A DNA stretch of 64,000 nucleotides, taken from positions 186,001-250,000 of the forward strand of contig BMQD01000011.1 of NCBI GenBank assembly GCA_014647935.1, written 5' to 3'. The notes beneath the pieces are model-generated. The model saw nothing but the letters and a program-made list of their open reading frames with translations. It searched no databases and had not been told where the DNA came from. Position numbers and translations under genes: made by a program. Origin of the DNA: Planomonospora parontospora. GTDB taxonomy: Bacteria > Actinomycetota > Actinomycetes > Streptosporangiales > Streptosporangiaceae. Shown here one piece after another: positions 25,202 to 33,702 of the stretch; the first letter of the stretch is position 1; every line of letters begins with the position of its first letter.

Positions 25202-25444
25202 ATGCTCGAGGAGGCCCTCGAGCACCTGGTGAAGGGCATCGTCGAGCATCCCGACGACATCCAGGTTCACGCCCGCCGCATCCGCAGCGGGCGGGTGCTT
25301 GAGGTCCGGGTCCATCCCGAGGACCTGGGCAAGGTCATCGGCCGCGGTGGCCGTACGGCGAAGGCGCTCCGCACGGTGGTGAACGCCCTCGGCGACGGCA
25401 AGTACATCCGGGTCGACCTGCTCGACCTGGACGAGGCCCGCTAG
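25202..25444 (+). CDS. khpA: KH-domain RNA-binding protein KhpA
   Basis: This 80-residue protein is a single KH domain with the RNA-binding GxxG loop in VIGRGGRTAKALR (about 42-54). It starts one base after the rpsP stop. KhpA proteins bind RNA broadly and, with KhpB, affect cell division and elongation in Gram-positives. Its place between rpsP and rimM is typical of actinobacteria and firmicutes. A strong hairpin follows at 25474. Confidence 0.93.
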   Translation: MLEEALEHLVKGIVEHPDDIQVHARRIRSGRVLEVRVHPEDLGKVIGRGGRTAKALRTVVNALGDGKYIRVDLLDLDEAR

Positions 25445-25473
25445 GCCCCGGCCGACACGAGATCCATCGAGCG

Positions 25474-25517
25474 GACGGGTCACCCACCGGTGTGGGTGAC
25501 CCGTCTGCTTTCTTTCG
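25474..25517 (+). terminator. Terminator or attenuator between khpA and rimM
   Basis: GACGGGTCACCCAC at 25474-25487 pairs perfectly with 25492-25505, followed by a T-rich run (TGCTTTCTTTC). It has the form of an intrinsic terminator, yet rimM starts only 35 bases further on. It may partly terminate transcripts from rpsP. Confidence 0.75.
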
Positions 25518-25539
25518 ACACGACATTCAGGAGACGGGC

Positions 25540-26055
25540 GTGCAGCTTGTCGTAGGCCGGATCGGCCGTCCGCACGGGCTCCGCGGCGACGTGACCGTCG
25601 AGGTCCGCACCGACGACCCGGAGAGCCGCTTCGCCTCCGGGGCGGTGCTCGCCACCGACCCCGCGTCCGCCGGTCCGCTCGTCGTCGCGTCCCGGCGCTG
25701 GCACTCCGGGACCCTGCTGGTCCGCTTCGCGGGCGTGGACGACCGCGACGGGGCCGAAGGCCTCCGCGGCACCGTGCTCGTCGTCGACTCGGCGGACGTC
25801 CCGCCCTCCGACGACCCGGACGAGTTCCACGACCACCAGCTCATCGGCCTCACGGTCGTCACCCCCGACGGGGAGCGGGCCGGCGAGGTCGTCGACGTGC
25901 TCCACCACGGCCAGGACCTGCTGGTCGTACGGCGCGGCGGCGCGGACGTCTACGTGCCGTTCGTGAAGGCGCTGGTCCCGGAGATCGACCTCGAGGCGGG
26001 GACCCTGCTCGTGGACGGGCCGCCGGGGCTGCTGGACCCGGACCAGATGGCCTGA
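25540..26055 (+). CDS. rimM: 16S rRNA processing protein RimM
   Basis: This 171-residue 30S maturation factor binds S19 and helps assemble the 30S head. The N-terminal RimM domain begins VVGRIGRPHGLRGDVTV and the C-terminal PRC-barrel part contains VYVPFVKALVPEIDL. The GTG at 25540 was chosen because AGGAGA lies eight bases upstream; the longer frame runs into the terminator hairpin. It is followed by trmD two bases later, so the pair is coupled. Confidence 0.95.
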   Translation: MQLVVGRIGRPHGLRGDVTVEVRTDDPESRFASGAVLATDPASAGPLVVASRRWHSGTLLVRFAGVDDRDGAEGLRGTVLVVDSADVPPSDDPDEFHDHQLIGLTVVTPDGERAGEVVDVLHHGQDLLVVRRGGADVYVPFVKALVPEIDLEAGTLLVDGPPGLLDPDQMA

Positions 26056-26057
26056 CC

Positions 26058-26846
26058 ATGCGCATCGACGTCATCTCGATCTTCCCCGAGTACTTCGCCC
26101 CGCTCGACGTCTCCCTCATCGGCAAGGCCAGGGAGCGCGGCATCCTCGACGTCCACCTGCACCAGCTCCGCGACTGGGCGCACGACGTGCACCGCACCGT
26201 GGACGACACCCCCTACGGCGGCGGCCCCGGCATGGTCATGAAGCCCGGCCCGTGGGGCGAGGCCATCGACGACGTGCTCGCCGCCGATCCGCGGTCCCGG
26301 CCGCGGATCATCGTGCCGACGCCGAGCGGCGTGCCCTTCACCCAGCGGCTCGCCATGGAGTACGCCGCGGAGCCGTGGCTGCTGTTCACCCCCGCGCGCT
26401 ACGAGGGCATCGACTCCCGGGTCATGGCCGAGTACGGCTCGCGCCTGCGGGTGGACGAGGTCAGCATCGGCGACTACGTGCTCGCCGGAGGCGAGGCCGC
26501 GGTGCTGGTGATGGTCGAGGCCGTCGGACGACTGCTCCCCGGGGTGCTGGGCAACGCCCGCTCCGCGGTGGACGACTCGTTCGCGCCCGGGGCCATGGAG
26601 AACCTCCTGGAGGGCCCGGTCTACACCAAGCCGCCCGAGTGGCGGGGCCGGGAGATCCCCGAGGTCCTGCTCTCCGGCCACCACGGGAGGATCGCCCGCT
26701 GGCGGCGGGACGAGGCGCTGCGCCGTACCGCGAAGAACCGCCCCGAGCTGCTGGCCGAGCTCGATCCGGAGAGCATGGACAAGCACGACCGGCTGCTCCT
26801 GGAGGAGCTCGGATTTCCGGTGGACCGCGAGAATATGGCACACTGA
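26058..26846 (+). CDS. trmD: tRNA (guanine-N1-)-methyltransferase TrmD
   Basis: This 262-residue SPOUT methyltransferase makes m1G37 in tRNAs and so prevents frameshifting. Visible signatures are MRIDVISIFPEYF at the start, the substrate loop DDTPYGGGPGMVM, PARYEGID and the trefoil-knot SAM site SIGDYVLAGGEAA. The C-terminal helical domain ends HDRLLLEELGFP. It is cytoplasmic and acts as a dimer. Confidence 0.97.
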   Translation: MRIDVISIFPEYFAPLDVSLIGKARERGILDVHLHQLRDWAHDVHRTVDDTPYGGGPGMVMKPGPWGEAIDDVLAADPRSRPRIIVPTPSGVPFTQRLAMEYAAEPWLLFTPARYEGIDSRVMAEYGSRLRVDEVSIGDYVLAGGEAAVLVMVEAVGRLLPGVLGNARSAVDDSFAPGAMENLLEGPVYTKPPEWRGREIPEVLLSGHHGRIARWRRDEALRRTAKNRPELLAELDPESMDKHDRLLLEELGFPVDRENMAH

Positions 26847-27005
26847 ACCATTGCCGCGGACTGCCCGCAGGCCGGCGCGCGCCGCCGGGTCGCAGCTCCC
26901 GGCTTCACGACCGACACATCAGTCCAGCATGTGCGTCCATCACGATGCCGCCCCGTCGCGGCCGGGTGGACCTCCGCGTGCTCGCGTAAATGAGGTACCA
27001 CTGTC

Positions 27006-27359
27006 ATGCACACGCTGATCACCGAGCTCGAGAAGGCCACGCTCCGCAGCGACGTCCCGGACTTCCGGCCCGGCGACACGCTCGAGGTCCACGTCCGGGT
27101 CATCGAGGGCAACCGCTCCCGTGTCCAGATCTTCAAGGGCTTCGTGCTGCGCCGTCAGGGCGGTGGCGCCCGCGAGACCTTCACCGTCCGCAAGATCAGC
27201 TACAGCGTCGGTGTCGAGCGGACCTTCCCGGTCCACAGCCCGGTCATCGAGAAGATCAACGTCGTGACGCGCGGTGACGTCCGTCGCGCCAAGCTCTACT
27301 ACATGCGCGACCTGCGCGGCAAGGCCGCCCGCATCCGCGAGAAGCGCGAAGCCCGCTAG
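27006..27359 (+). CDS. rplS: 50S ribosomal protein bL19
   Basis: This 117-residue protein has the usual L19 length. Features are [33 protein letters not shown] and the C-terminal [18 protein letters not shown]19 lies at the 30S-50S interface. A 159-base leader separates it from trmD, and GAGGT lies before the ATG. A hairpin at 27379 ends the unit. Confidence 0.97.
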   Translation: MHTLITELEKATLRSDVPDFRPGDTLEVHVRVIEGNRSRVQIFKGFVLRRQGGGARETFTVRKISYSVGVERTFPVHSPVIEKINVVTRGDVRRAKLYYMRDLRGKAARIREKREAR

Positions 27360-27378
27360 TCGCACGCGACGCCGTCCC

Positions 27379-27404
27379 GGCCCGCCTCCCCTGGGAGGCG
27401 GGCC
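27379..27404 (+). terminator. Hairpin terminator after rplS
   Basis: GGCCCGCCTCCC at 27379-27390 pairs perfectly with GGGAGGCGGGCC at 27393-27404. It lies 20 bases past the rplS stop and before a possible new promoter for lepB. Confidence 0.75.
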
Positions 27405-27558
27405 GTTCGCGTGTCCGGGCACGCGATCTCCGTGGGCGACCGTACCGCCGGGAGCCGGCGGAACGCGCGCAGACGGGACAACGCTGATGCAATCAGGGGC
27501 GGCCCTTAACCCGCGGCCTCGACCATCGCGCCTCCGCCATCATCTAGGCTCGTCAGCG

Positions 27559-28428
27559 ATGACTAACGAGGGCCAGGCAAGCGGCGGGGAATCGCCCCGG
27601 TCTGTCGAGGACGAGGTGGACGTGGTCGCGGAAGACACCAAGAAGACCGCCAAGGGCGGCAAGGACAAGAAGAAGGGCTCCTTCTGGAAGGAGCTGCCCG
27701 TCTTGGTGGTCGTCGCGCTGCTGCTCGCGCTCTTCATCAAGACCTTCATCGTCCAGGCCTTCTACATCCCGTCGGAGTCGATGGAGAACACCCTCCTGAA
27801 GAACGACCGGGTCCTGGTCAACAAGCTCGTCTACCACGTCCGGGACATCGAGCGCGGCGACGTGGTGGTCTTCTCCGGCGTGGACTCCTGGGACGGCGAG
27901 GTGCAGATCGAGGAGCCGTCCAACCCCTTCGCGGCCTTCTTCCACTGGGTCGGCACCGCCTTCGGCGTGGTGCCCGGTGAGAAGGACTACATCAAGCGGG
28001 TCATCGGCGTCCCCGGGGACGTCGTGAAGTGCTGCGACGCGAAGGACCGCGTCACGGTCAACGGGGTGGCCATCGACGAGCGGCAGTACCTCTACCCGCA
28101 CGACCTGCCGTCCCAGAAGCCCTTCGAGGTCAAGGTCCCGCCGGGCCGCCTGTGGGTCATGGGCGACCACCGGGGGGTCTCCCTCGACTCCCGCGAGCAC
28201 ATGGGCGATCCCGGCGGCGGGACGATCCCGATCGACAAGGTGATCGGCCGGGCGTTCGTCATCGTCTGGCCCTTCTCCAGGGCCACGATTCTCCCCATTC
28301 CCGACACGTTCAGCCAGCCGGCGCTGAACGCCGCCGCAGCCGTGGGAGGGGCGACCCCGCTCCTCGCCGGCTTCGCCGGGGCGGTTCCGCTGGTGCTGTG
28401 GCGTCGTCGCCGACGTGCGAGGCGGTAG
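27559..28428 (+). CDS. lepB: Type I signal peptidase, larger copy
   Basis: This 289-residue membrane protease cleaves signal peptides of secreted proteins. After a basic cytoplasmic N-terminus (KKTAKGGKDKKKG), one membrane helix spans about 47-67. The catalytic Ser74 lies in YIPSESMENTLL and the Lys general base, Lys146, in DYIKRVIGVPGD. The box GDHRGVSLDSREH follows. A second hydrophobic segment near the C-terminus (about 255-280) is followed by RRRRRARR. TAGGCT at 27545-27550 sits only nine bases before the ATG, so the mRNA may be leaderless. A second signal peptidase gene follows nine bases later. Confidence 0.95.
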   Translation: MTNEGQASGGESPRSVEDEVDVVAEDTKKTAKGGKDKKKGSFWKELPVLVVVALLLALFIKTFIVQAFYIPSESMENTLLKNDRVLVNKLVYHVRDIERGDVVVFSGVDSWDGEVQIEEPSNPFAAFFHWVGTAFGVVPGEKDYIKRVIGVPGDVVKCCDAKDRVTVNGVAIDERQYLYPHDLPSQKPFEVKVPPGRLWVMGDHRGVSLDSREHMGDPGGGTIPIDKVIGRAFVIVWPFSRATILPIPDTFSQPALNAAAAVGGATPLLAGFAGAVPLVLWRRRRRARR

Positions 28429-28437
28429 CCGTACCCC

Positions 28438-29109
28438 ATGACAGTCGAACCCGACAACAAGCAGGACGACGTGCCGGAGGACGAGGGCAGGCCCGGCCCG
28501 GACGACGGGCGGGACGAGGGTCCCGGCGACCGGAGCGGGTCCTCCCGCAAGGGCAGCCTGCGTGAGACGCTGATCCTGCTGGTCTCCGGCGTCGTCGTGG
28601 CGCTGCTGCTCCAGGCGTTCGTCTTCCAGTCCTTCTGGATCCCCTCGGAGTCGATGGAGAAGACCCTGGTCGAGGACGACCGGGTGGTCGTCAACAAGCT
28701 GCACGGCGCGACCGAGCGCGGCGACGTGGTGGTCTTCAAGGGGTGGGACGGCGAGGACACCATCAAGCGGGTCATCGCGATCGGCGGCGACACCGTCAAG
28801 TGCTGCGACGCCCAGAAGCGGATCACCGTGAACGGCGTGCCGATCGAGGAGAAGGACTACATCCACCCCGACGACCTCCCCTCCGGGGACGAGTTCGAGA
28901 AGGTGGTCCCGAAGGGCCGCCTGTGGGTCATGGGCGACCACCGCTCGCAGTCCCGCGACTCCCGCAACTGGGAGGAGCAGGCGGGCGACGGCACGATCTC
29001 GGAGGACGACGTGATCGGGCGGGCCTTCGCGATCTACTGGCCGTTCTCGCGGGCGGCTATCCTCTCCACCCCGGAGACGTTCACCAGGACGTTCACCAAG
29101 GGCGGATAG
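28438..29109 (+). CDS. lepB: Type I signal peptidase, smaller copy
   Basis: This 223-residue signal peptidase is paralogous to its neighbour. The acidic N-terminus precedes a membrane helix near 43-62. Ser72 in IPSESMEKTL and Lys110 in DTIKRVIAIGGD form the dyad, and GDHRSQSRDSRNW is the conserved box. It lacks the C-terminal second helix of the first copy. Actinobacteria often carry several signal peptidases here (four in Streptomyces), with overlapping substrate ranges. Confidence 0.95.
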   Translation: MTVEPDNKQDDVPEDEGRPGPDDGRDEGPGDRSGSSRKGSLRETLILLVSGVVVALLLQAFVFQSFWIPSESMEKTLVEDDRVVVNKLHGATERGDVVVFKGWDGEDTIKRVIAIGGDTVKCCDAQKRITVNGVPIEEKDYIHPDDLPSGDEFEKVVPKGRLWVMGDHRSQSRDSRNWEEQAGDGTISEDDVIGRAFAIYWPFSRAAILSTPETFTRTFTKGG

Positions 29110-29229
29110 CCCGCTTCCGGTGGAGAGGGCGGCGAGGTCTGGCCGGACGGGACCGATGGGCGAGAATGAAGTGGGGGCCGGCGCCGCCTGATCGGGCGGG
29201 CCGGAAAGGCGTGTGACAGGAGGACCGGT

Positions 29230-29553
29230 ATGAGCGCAGAGGATCTCGAGAAATATGAGACCGAGATGGAGCTGCAGCTTTACCGCGAATACCGCGACGT
29301 GGTCGGCCTGTTCACCTACGTCGTGGAGACCGAGCGGCGCTTCTATCTCACCAACTCCGTCGACCTGGACGTCCGCACGGCCGAGAACGGCGACGTGTTC
29401 TTCGACGTGAAGATGCAGGACGCCTGGGTCTGGGACATGTACCGGCCGGCCAGGTTCGTCAAGAACGTCCGCGTGGTCACCTTCAAGGACGTCAACGTCG
29501 AGGAGCTGGCCAAGTCCGACCTGGAGATGCCCAAGGAGGGCTTCTCCGGCTGA
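29230..29553 (+). CDS. DUF2469 family protein
   Basis: This 107-residue protein has an acidic N-terminus (MSAEDLEKYETEMELQLYRE) and conserved FTYVVETERRFYL, DVKMQDAWVWDMYRPARFV and FKDVNVEEL. It belongs to the actinobacterial DUF2469 family, which is almost always found between signal peptidase or RNase HII genes and yraN. The function is unknown. An AGGAGG site precedes the ATG. It has no membrane segment. An rnhB gene, often present just before, is absent. Confidence 0.9.
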   Translation: MSAEDLEKYETEMELQLYREYRDVVGLFTYVVETERRFYLTNSVDLDVRTAENGDVFFDVKMQDAWVWDMYRPARFVKNVRVVTFKDVNVEELAKSDLEMPKEGFSG

Positions 29554-29661
29554 GGACTTCTCCACAGGCGCCCCCGCCTCCGGCCGGATGTCCACAGAAT
29601 CAGGCTCGAGCGGACCATGAGGCTGCGAGCTGCGCGAAGGTCTGGAACCGGAGGTGGTTCC

Positions 29662-30015
29662 ATGGCCGCGAAGGACGAGCTCGGCAGGCACGGCGAGCAG
29701 ATCGCCGTCGACTATCTGCAGGCGCACGGCATGCAGATCCTGGATCGCAACTGGCGGTGCCGGGCCGGTGAGATCGACGTGGTCGCCCGGGACGGGCGGG
29801 CACTCGTCGTGGTGGAGGTGAAGACCCGCTCCGGGCGGAGCCACGGCACCGCCTTCGAAGCGGTGACCGGGGCGAAGCTGGCCCGGCTGCGCGGGCTGGC
29901 CGGTAGGTGGCTGGGCGGGCGGTGCGAGCGGTTCGACTCCGTCCGGGTCGACGTGGTGGCGCTGGAGCGCTTCGCGGGGGAGTTCGTCATCCGCCACGAG
30001 CGGGGGGTGTGCTGA
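29662..30015 (+). CDS. YraN/UPF0102 family endonuclease-like protein
   Basis: This 117-residue protein has the nuclease-like core of the UPF0102 family: GRHGEQIAVDYL, AGEIDVVARDG and VVVEVKTRSG. Its acidic and ExK residues match Holliday-junction-resolvase-type folds. The biochemical role is not established. The ATG at 29662 with GGAGGTGG upstream was preferred to a longer frame. It precedes comM and dprA, as in many actinobacteria, a grouping linked to DNA processing. Confidence 0.9.
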   Translation: MAAKDELGRHGEQIAVDYLQAHGMQILDRNWRCRAGEIDVVARDGRALVVVEVKTRSGRSHGTAFEAVTGAKLARLRGLAGRWLGGRCERFDSVRVDVVALERFAGEFVIRHERGVC

Positions 30016-30137
30016 TGCCCTCCGAGTCGTTCTCCGCGTCCTCCGGGCCGTCCTGGGTGCCCTGCGGACCGTCGTCCGGGCGGCCGGACGCCCCCGGGCT
30101 GTCATGGATCGTCCGCCCCGCCCCGGGGGTGGTGTGA
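30015..30137 (+). CDS. Doubtful 40-codon ORF bridging yraN and comM
   Basis: An ATG overlaps the yraN stop (TGATG) and the frame runs 40 codons to a TGA directly before the comM GTG. The product is rich in Ser, Pro and Gly with no domain. It may be a chance frame or a coupling spacer that carries ribosomes across 120 bases. Confidence 0.25.
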   Translation: MPSESFSASSGPSWVPCGPSSGRPDAPGLSWIVRPAPGVV

Positions 30138-31790
30138 GTGACCGTCGCACGCACACGCTGCGTCTGCCTGATCGGGGTCACCGGGCACGTGGTCGACGTC
30201 GAGGCCGACGTCGGCAGCGGCGTGGCGGGCACGCATCTGATCGGCATGCTCGACACCGCGCTGAGCGAGGCGCGCGACCGGGTCCGCTCGGCGGTGGTCA
30301 ACAGCCGTCACGCCTGGCCGGACGCGCGCATCACCGTCAGCCTGTTCCCCGCGAGCCTGCCCAAGCGCGGCAGCATGTTCGACCTGGCGATCGCGGTGGC
30401 GCTGCTCGCCGCGGCGGGGATCGTGCCCAGGCAGCGGGTCGCGCCGTTGTTCTTCCTCGGTGAGCTCGGTCTCGACGGGTCGGTCAGACCGGTGCGGGGC
30501 GTGCTCCCCGCCGTGCTGGCCGCGGTCGTCGCCGGCGCCCGCACGGTCGTCGTCCCCGCGGGCAACGCGGCCGAGGCCGGCCTGGTGCCGGACGTGACGG
30601 TGGTCCCGGTCCGGGCGCTGGGCGACCTGGTGGGCTGGCTGCGTGCTGACGACCCCGGTGGCCCGCCCCGTTCCGGTGGTGTCCCGGCGGCCGTCGGGAC
30701 CGGGTCCGGCCAGGGGAGCGGAGCCGGCGTCCCGGATGGTTCGCACGGCTGGGACGGTCCGGGACCGCCAGGCGAACCGGGCGGGCCGGGCGGCTCGGGA
30801 CCGTCCGAAGGGTCGGGAGCCGCCGAGGCCGCTCCCGACCTGAGCGACGTGGCCGGTCAGCCCTTCGCCCGCCGGGCCCTGGAGATCTGCGCCGCCGGAG
30901 GCCACAACCTCTGGATGCTGGGAGCACCGGGGACCGGTAAGACCATGCTCGCCGAACGGCTCCCGACCCTCCTCCCGGCCCTGGAACGCGACCAGGCGCT
31001 CGAGGTGACGGCGATCCACTCGGTCGCCGGGACGCTCCCGGCCGACCGGCCGATGCTGACCCGTCCTCCCTTCATGGCACCGCATCACACGGCGACCATC
31101 GCGGCCGTCATCGGCGGCGGCAGCGGGGCGATCCGGCCGGGTGCGGTCTCGCTGGCCCACGGAGGGGTCCTGTTCCTGGACGAGGCCCCCGAATTCGCGA
31201 TGAGCGTCCTCGACGCGCTCCGCCAGCCCCTCGAGTCGGGCCGGGTGACGGTGTCCAGGTCGCTGGGCTCGGTCACGTTCCCGGCCAGGTTCATGCTCGT
31301 GCTGGCGGCCAACCCGTGCCCGTGCGCGCAGCCGTCCCGGCCGGAGGAGCCCTGCCGGTGCTCCCCCAGCGCCCGTCGCCGCTATCTGGCCCGGCTCTCC
31401 GGCCCGTTGCTGGACCGCGTCGACGTCAAGGTGACGCTGGTGCGGGCGACCCGGCGGGAGCTGCTCGCCGACCGGCGGTTCATCGAGCCGAGCCGGACGG
31501 TGGCCGAGCGGGTGCTCCTGGCCAGGGAACGGGCCGCGAAGCGGTTCGCGGGCAGGCCCTGGAGACGCAACGCGGAGGTGCCCACCAGGGTCCTGCACAC
31601 CGACTACCGACTGCCGGCGAAGGTGATGTCACCGCTGCTGAGATGCCTGGACAACGGCGTGCTGAGCGCCCGGGGACTGGACCGGGTGCTCAGGGTCGCC
31701 TGGACGCTGGCGGATCTGAAGGACGGCGGCAGACCCAGGGCCGAGGAGGTCAACGCGGCGCTCGGGTTGTGGCTGGGGGAGGAACGGTGA
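30138..31790 (+). CDS. comM: YifB/ComM family Mg-chelatase-like AAA+ ATPase
   Basis: This 550-residue protein has an N-terminal Lon-like/ChlI domain (ARTRCVCLIGVTGHVVDVEA, then LPKRGSMFDLAIAVALLAAA). A Gly/Pro-rich linker at about 180-230 precedes the AAA+ module with Walker A GAPGTGKT (about 262) and Walker B VLFLDEAPEF (about 343), and AANPCPCA sensor-like residues. ComM is a branch-migration helicase that aids integration of foreign DNA in naturally competent bacteria. The dprA gene overlaps it by GTGA, supporting a DNA-processing role. The linker is longer than in most homologues. Confidence 0.93.
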   Translation: MTVARTRCVCLIGVTGHVVDVEADVGSGVAGTHLIGMLDTALSEARDRVRSAVVNSRHAWPDARITVSLFPASLPKRGSMFDLAIAVALLAAAGIVPRQRVAPLFFLGELGLDGSVRPVRGVLPAVLAAVVAGARTVVVPAGNAAEAGLVPDVTVVPVRALGDLVGWLRADDPGGPPRSGGVPAAVGTGSGQGSGAGVPDGSHGWDGPGPPGEPGGPGGSGPSEGSGAAEAAPDLSDVAGQPFARRALEICAAGGHNLWMLGAPGTGKTMLAERLPTLLPALERDQALEVTAIHSVAGTLPADRPMLTRPPFMAPHHTATIAAVIGGGSGAIRPGAVSLAHGGVLFLDEAPEFAMSVLDALRQPLESGRVTVSRSLGSVTFPARFMLVLAANPCPCAQPSRPEEPCRCSPSARRRYLARLSGPLLDRVDVKVTLVRATRRELLADRRFIEPSRTVAERVLLARERAAKRFAGRPWRRNAEVPTRVLHTDYRLPAKVMSPLLRCLDNGVLSARGLDRVLRVAWTLADLKDGGRPRAEEVNAALGLWLGEER

Positions 31791-32974
31791 GGGAACGGCT
31801 CGCACGGGTCACGTTGATGCGGCTGGCCGAGCCCGGTGACGCGGTGATGGGCAGGCTCGTGGCCTCCTGCGGTCCGGAGGCGGCCGTCGAGCAGGTCCGG
31901 AGGGGGACTCTGGACCCGGAGTTCGTCCGGTGGTTCGCGAGCACCCGGCGCGGACGCTCGGCAGAAGGCACAGGGGAGGCGGGCGCGCGGCTCGACCGGA
32001 TCCTCGCCGCCTGGGCGGCCCGGCTGGAGGCGGCGGACCCCGCCGGAGACCTGGCCGCGGGCGAGCGGGCGGGAGCCCGCCTGATCGTGCCGGGCGAGCC
32101 GGAGTGGCCCACCCAGCTGGACGACCTGCTGGACTCCCGGCCCCATGCCCTGTGGCTGCACGGGCAGGCGAACCTGCGCTTCGCCTGCATCCGGTCGGTC
32201 GCGATCGTCGGCTCCAGGGCCGCCACTCCCTACGGGGCGCATGTCGCGGCGGAGTTCGGTGCGGGGCTCAGCGAGCGGGGACACGGGGTGGTCTCCGGAG
32301 GTGCGTACGGCGTCGACGGCGCCGCCCACCGCGGAGCTCTCGCAGGAGGCACGCCCACCGTCGCCGTGCTCGCCTGCGGCACCGACGTCTCCTATCCCAG
32401 CGCGCACCACGACCTGTTCGAGGTCGTGCGGACCCGGGGTCTGCTGGTGAGCGAGAGTCCCATGGGGGTGCGGCCCACCCGGCCGCGTTTCCTCGTCCGC
32501 AACCGGATCATCGCCGCGCTGGCCCGGGGGACGGTGGTCATCGAGGCGGCCGTGCGCAGCGGGGCGCTCAACACGGCCGGTCACGCGGTCGCATTGAACC
32601 GGATCCTGGCCGCTGTGCCGGGGCCGGTGACCTCCGACACCTCCACCGGGTGCCACCGGCTGATCCGCCAGGGCGCGGCGACCTGCGTCACCACCCCGGC
32701 GGAGATGGCCGAGTTGGTCGGAGCCATCGGAAGCGACCTGGCTCCCGAGCCGAGAGGTCCGGTGCTCCCGCGCGACCGGCTCGCTCCCGAGGTCCGCCGG
32801 GTCCTGGAGGCGGTGCCCGCGCGGGCCGGGGTGGGCCCGGCGGTGATCGCGGTGGAGGCGGGTGTCGATCTGCAGACCGTGCTCTCCTGCCTGGGCGGGC
32901 TGGCCGCCGCCGGGTACGTCGAGAAGACCTCCCGGGGCTGGCGCCTGTGCCCGGAGAAGCCTTCCTCCGGGTAG
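31787..32974 (+). CDS. dprA: DNA-processing protein DprA
   Basis: This 395-residue protein has the DprA Rossmann domain: VAIVGSRAATPYG (about 137), SGGAYGVDGAAHRGAL, LACGTDVSYPSAH, RNRIIAALA and TAGHAVALNR. A winged-helix-like C-terminal region (AVIAVEAGVDLQTVLSCLG) follows. DprA loads RecA on incoming single-stranded DNA in transformation and is widespread outside competent species. The GTG overlaps the comM stop. No whiG sigma-factor gene follows, in contrast to Streptomyces. Confidence 0.95.
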   Translation: MRERLARVTLMRLAEPGDAVMGRLVASCGPEAAVEQVRRGTLDPEFVRWFASTRRGRSAEGTGEAGARLDRILAAWAARLEAADPAGDLAAGERAGARLIVPGEPEWPTQLDDLLDSRPHALWLHGQANLRFACIRSVAIVGSRAATPYGAHVAAEFGAGLSERGHGVVSGGAYGVDGAAHRGALAGGTPTVAVLACGTDVSYPSAHHDLFEVVRTRGLLVSESPMGVRPTRPRFLVRNRIIAALARGTVVIEAAVRSGALNTAGHAVALNRILAAVPGPVTSDTSTGCHRLIRQGAATCVTTPAEMAELVGAIGSDLAPEPRGPVLPRDRLAPEVRRVLEAVPARAGVGPAVIAVEAGVDLQTVLSCLGGLAAAGYVEKTSRGWRLCPEKPSSG

Positions 32975-33049
32975 GAGGGCCGGCGGACCGGTGCCGTCAG
33001 GGGACTCCGGATGGGAGGGCGGGCGGACCGGTGCTGTCAGGGGACTCCG
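32974..33049. repeat. Direct repeat of about 36 bases between dprA and the M23 gene
   Basis: Two copies, 32974-33009 and 33014-33049, offset by 40 bases, begin GGAGGGC and end GGGGACTCC and differ at only a few positions. The first starts at the dprA stop. The second contains the stop and last codons of the M23 peptidase gene on the minus strand. Confidence 0.8.
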
Positions 33050-33702
33050 CCGGTCGGCAGCGGCAGCGGCAGGAGCCGGACCTGGCCGTGGCCCAGGAGG
33101 AGCAGCGGGTCGAGATAGCGCCGGTCGTGGAGCAGGCCCCAGTGCAGGCAGCCGGTCGGGCAGTGCCCGGGCGCGTCTTCGACCGTGCCGATGGCCTCGC
33201 CCCGTTCGACCACCTGGCCGCGCCGCACCGACGCACGGACCGGGAGGTAGGTGGTGCGCAGGCCTGCGGAGTGGAGCACGGTGACGACACCGCGTCCGGC
33301 GAGGGGACCGGCGTAGCCGACCGTTCCCGGGCCCGCCGCGTGGACCGGGGTGCCGGAGGGCGCGGCGAGGTCGACGCCCCGGTGCCCGGGGAGCCAGGGC
33401 TGGGAGGGAGGCGCGAAGGCCCGCAGGATCCGGGGGCGGCCGGGGAGCGGCCACGCCCAGCGCGACGCGGCCGCCGGCCCGCTCCGGGGCGTCTCCGCCG
33501 GCGTGACCGGCGGTTCAGGCGCGGCGGGCTCCGCGCTCGCGGGGCTCGGGGAGGGGCGCTCGGACGCGGCCGCCCGGTCCGTCACGCGATCCGCCGCGCG
33601 CTCCGTCGCACGGGTCGTGTCGGTGGGGCCCGGAGACGCGGCCAGGAGAGCCGGCAGAAGGGCCAGGGCAGGGAGGGAACGGGAGATCACAGGCGCAAGC
33701 AT
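33037..33702 (-). CDS. Secreted M23 (LytM-type) peptidase domain protein
   Basis: This 221-residue protein begins with a Sec signal (MLAPVISRSLPALALLPALL) and an Ala/Pro-rich spacer. An M23 domain with HRGVDLAAPSGTPVHAAG and CLHWGLL follows. The first His and Asp of HRGVD and the LHWG His match metal ligands of the family; I did not see every ligand clearly. M23 enzymes cut peptidoglycan cross-bridges or act as non-catalytic regulators. The ATG was chosen so that the signal peptide is N-terminal; a longer frame has no RBS. It is divergent from rpsB, a conserved actinobacterial neighbourhood. Confidence 0.87.
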   Translation of the reverse strand: MLAPVISRSLPALALLPALLAASPGPTDTTRATERAADRVTDRAAASERPSPSPASAEPAAPEPPVTPAETPRSGPAAASRWAWPLPGRPRILRAFAPPSQPWLPGHRGVDLAAPSGTPVHAAGPGTVGYAGPLAGRGVVTVLHSAGLRTTYLPVRASVRRGQVVERGEAIGTVEDAPGHCPTGCLHWGLLHDRRYLDPLLLLGHGQVRLLPLPLPTGGVP

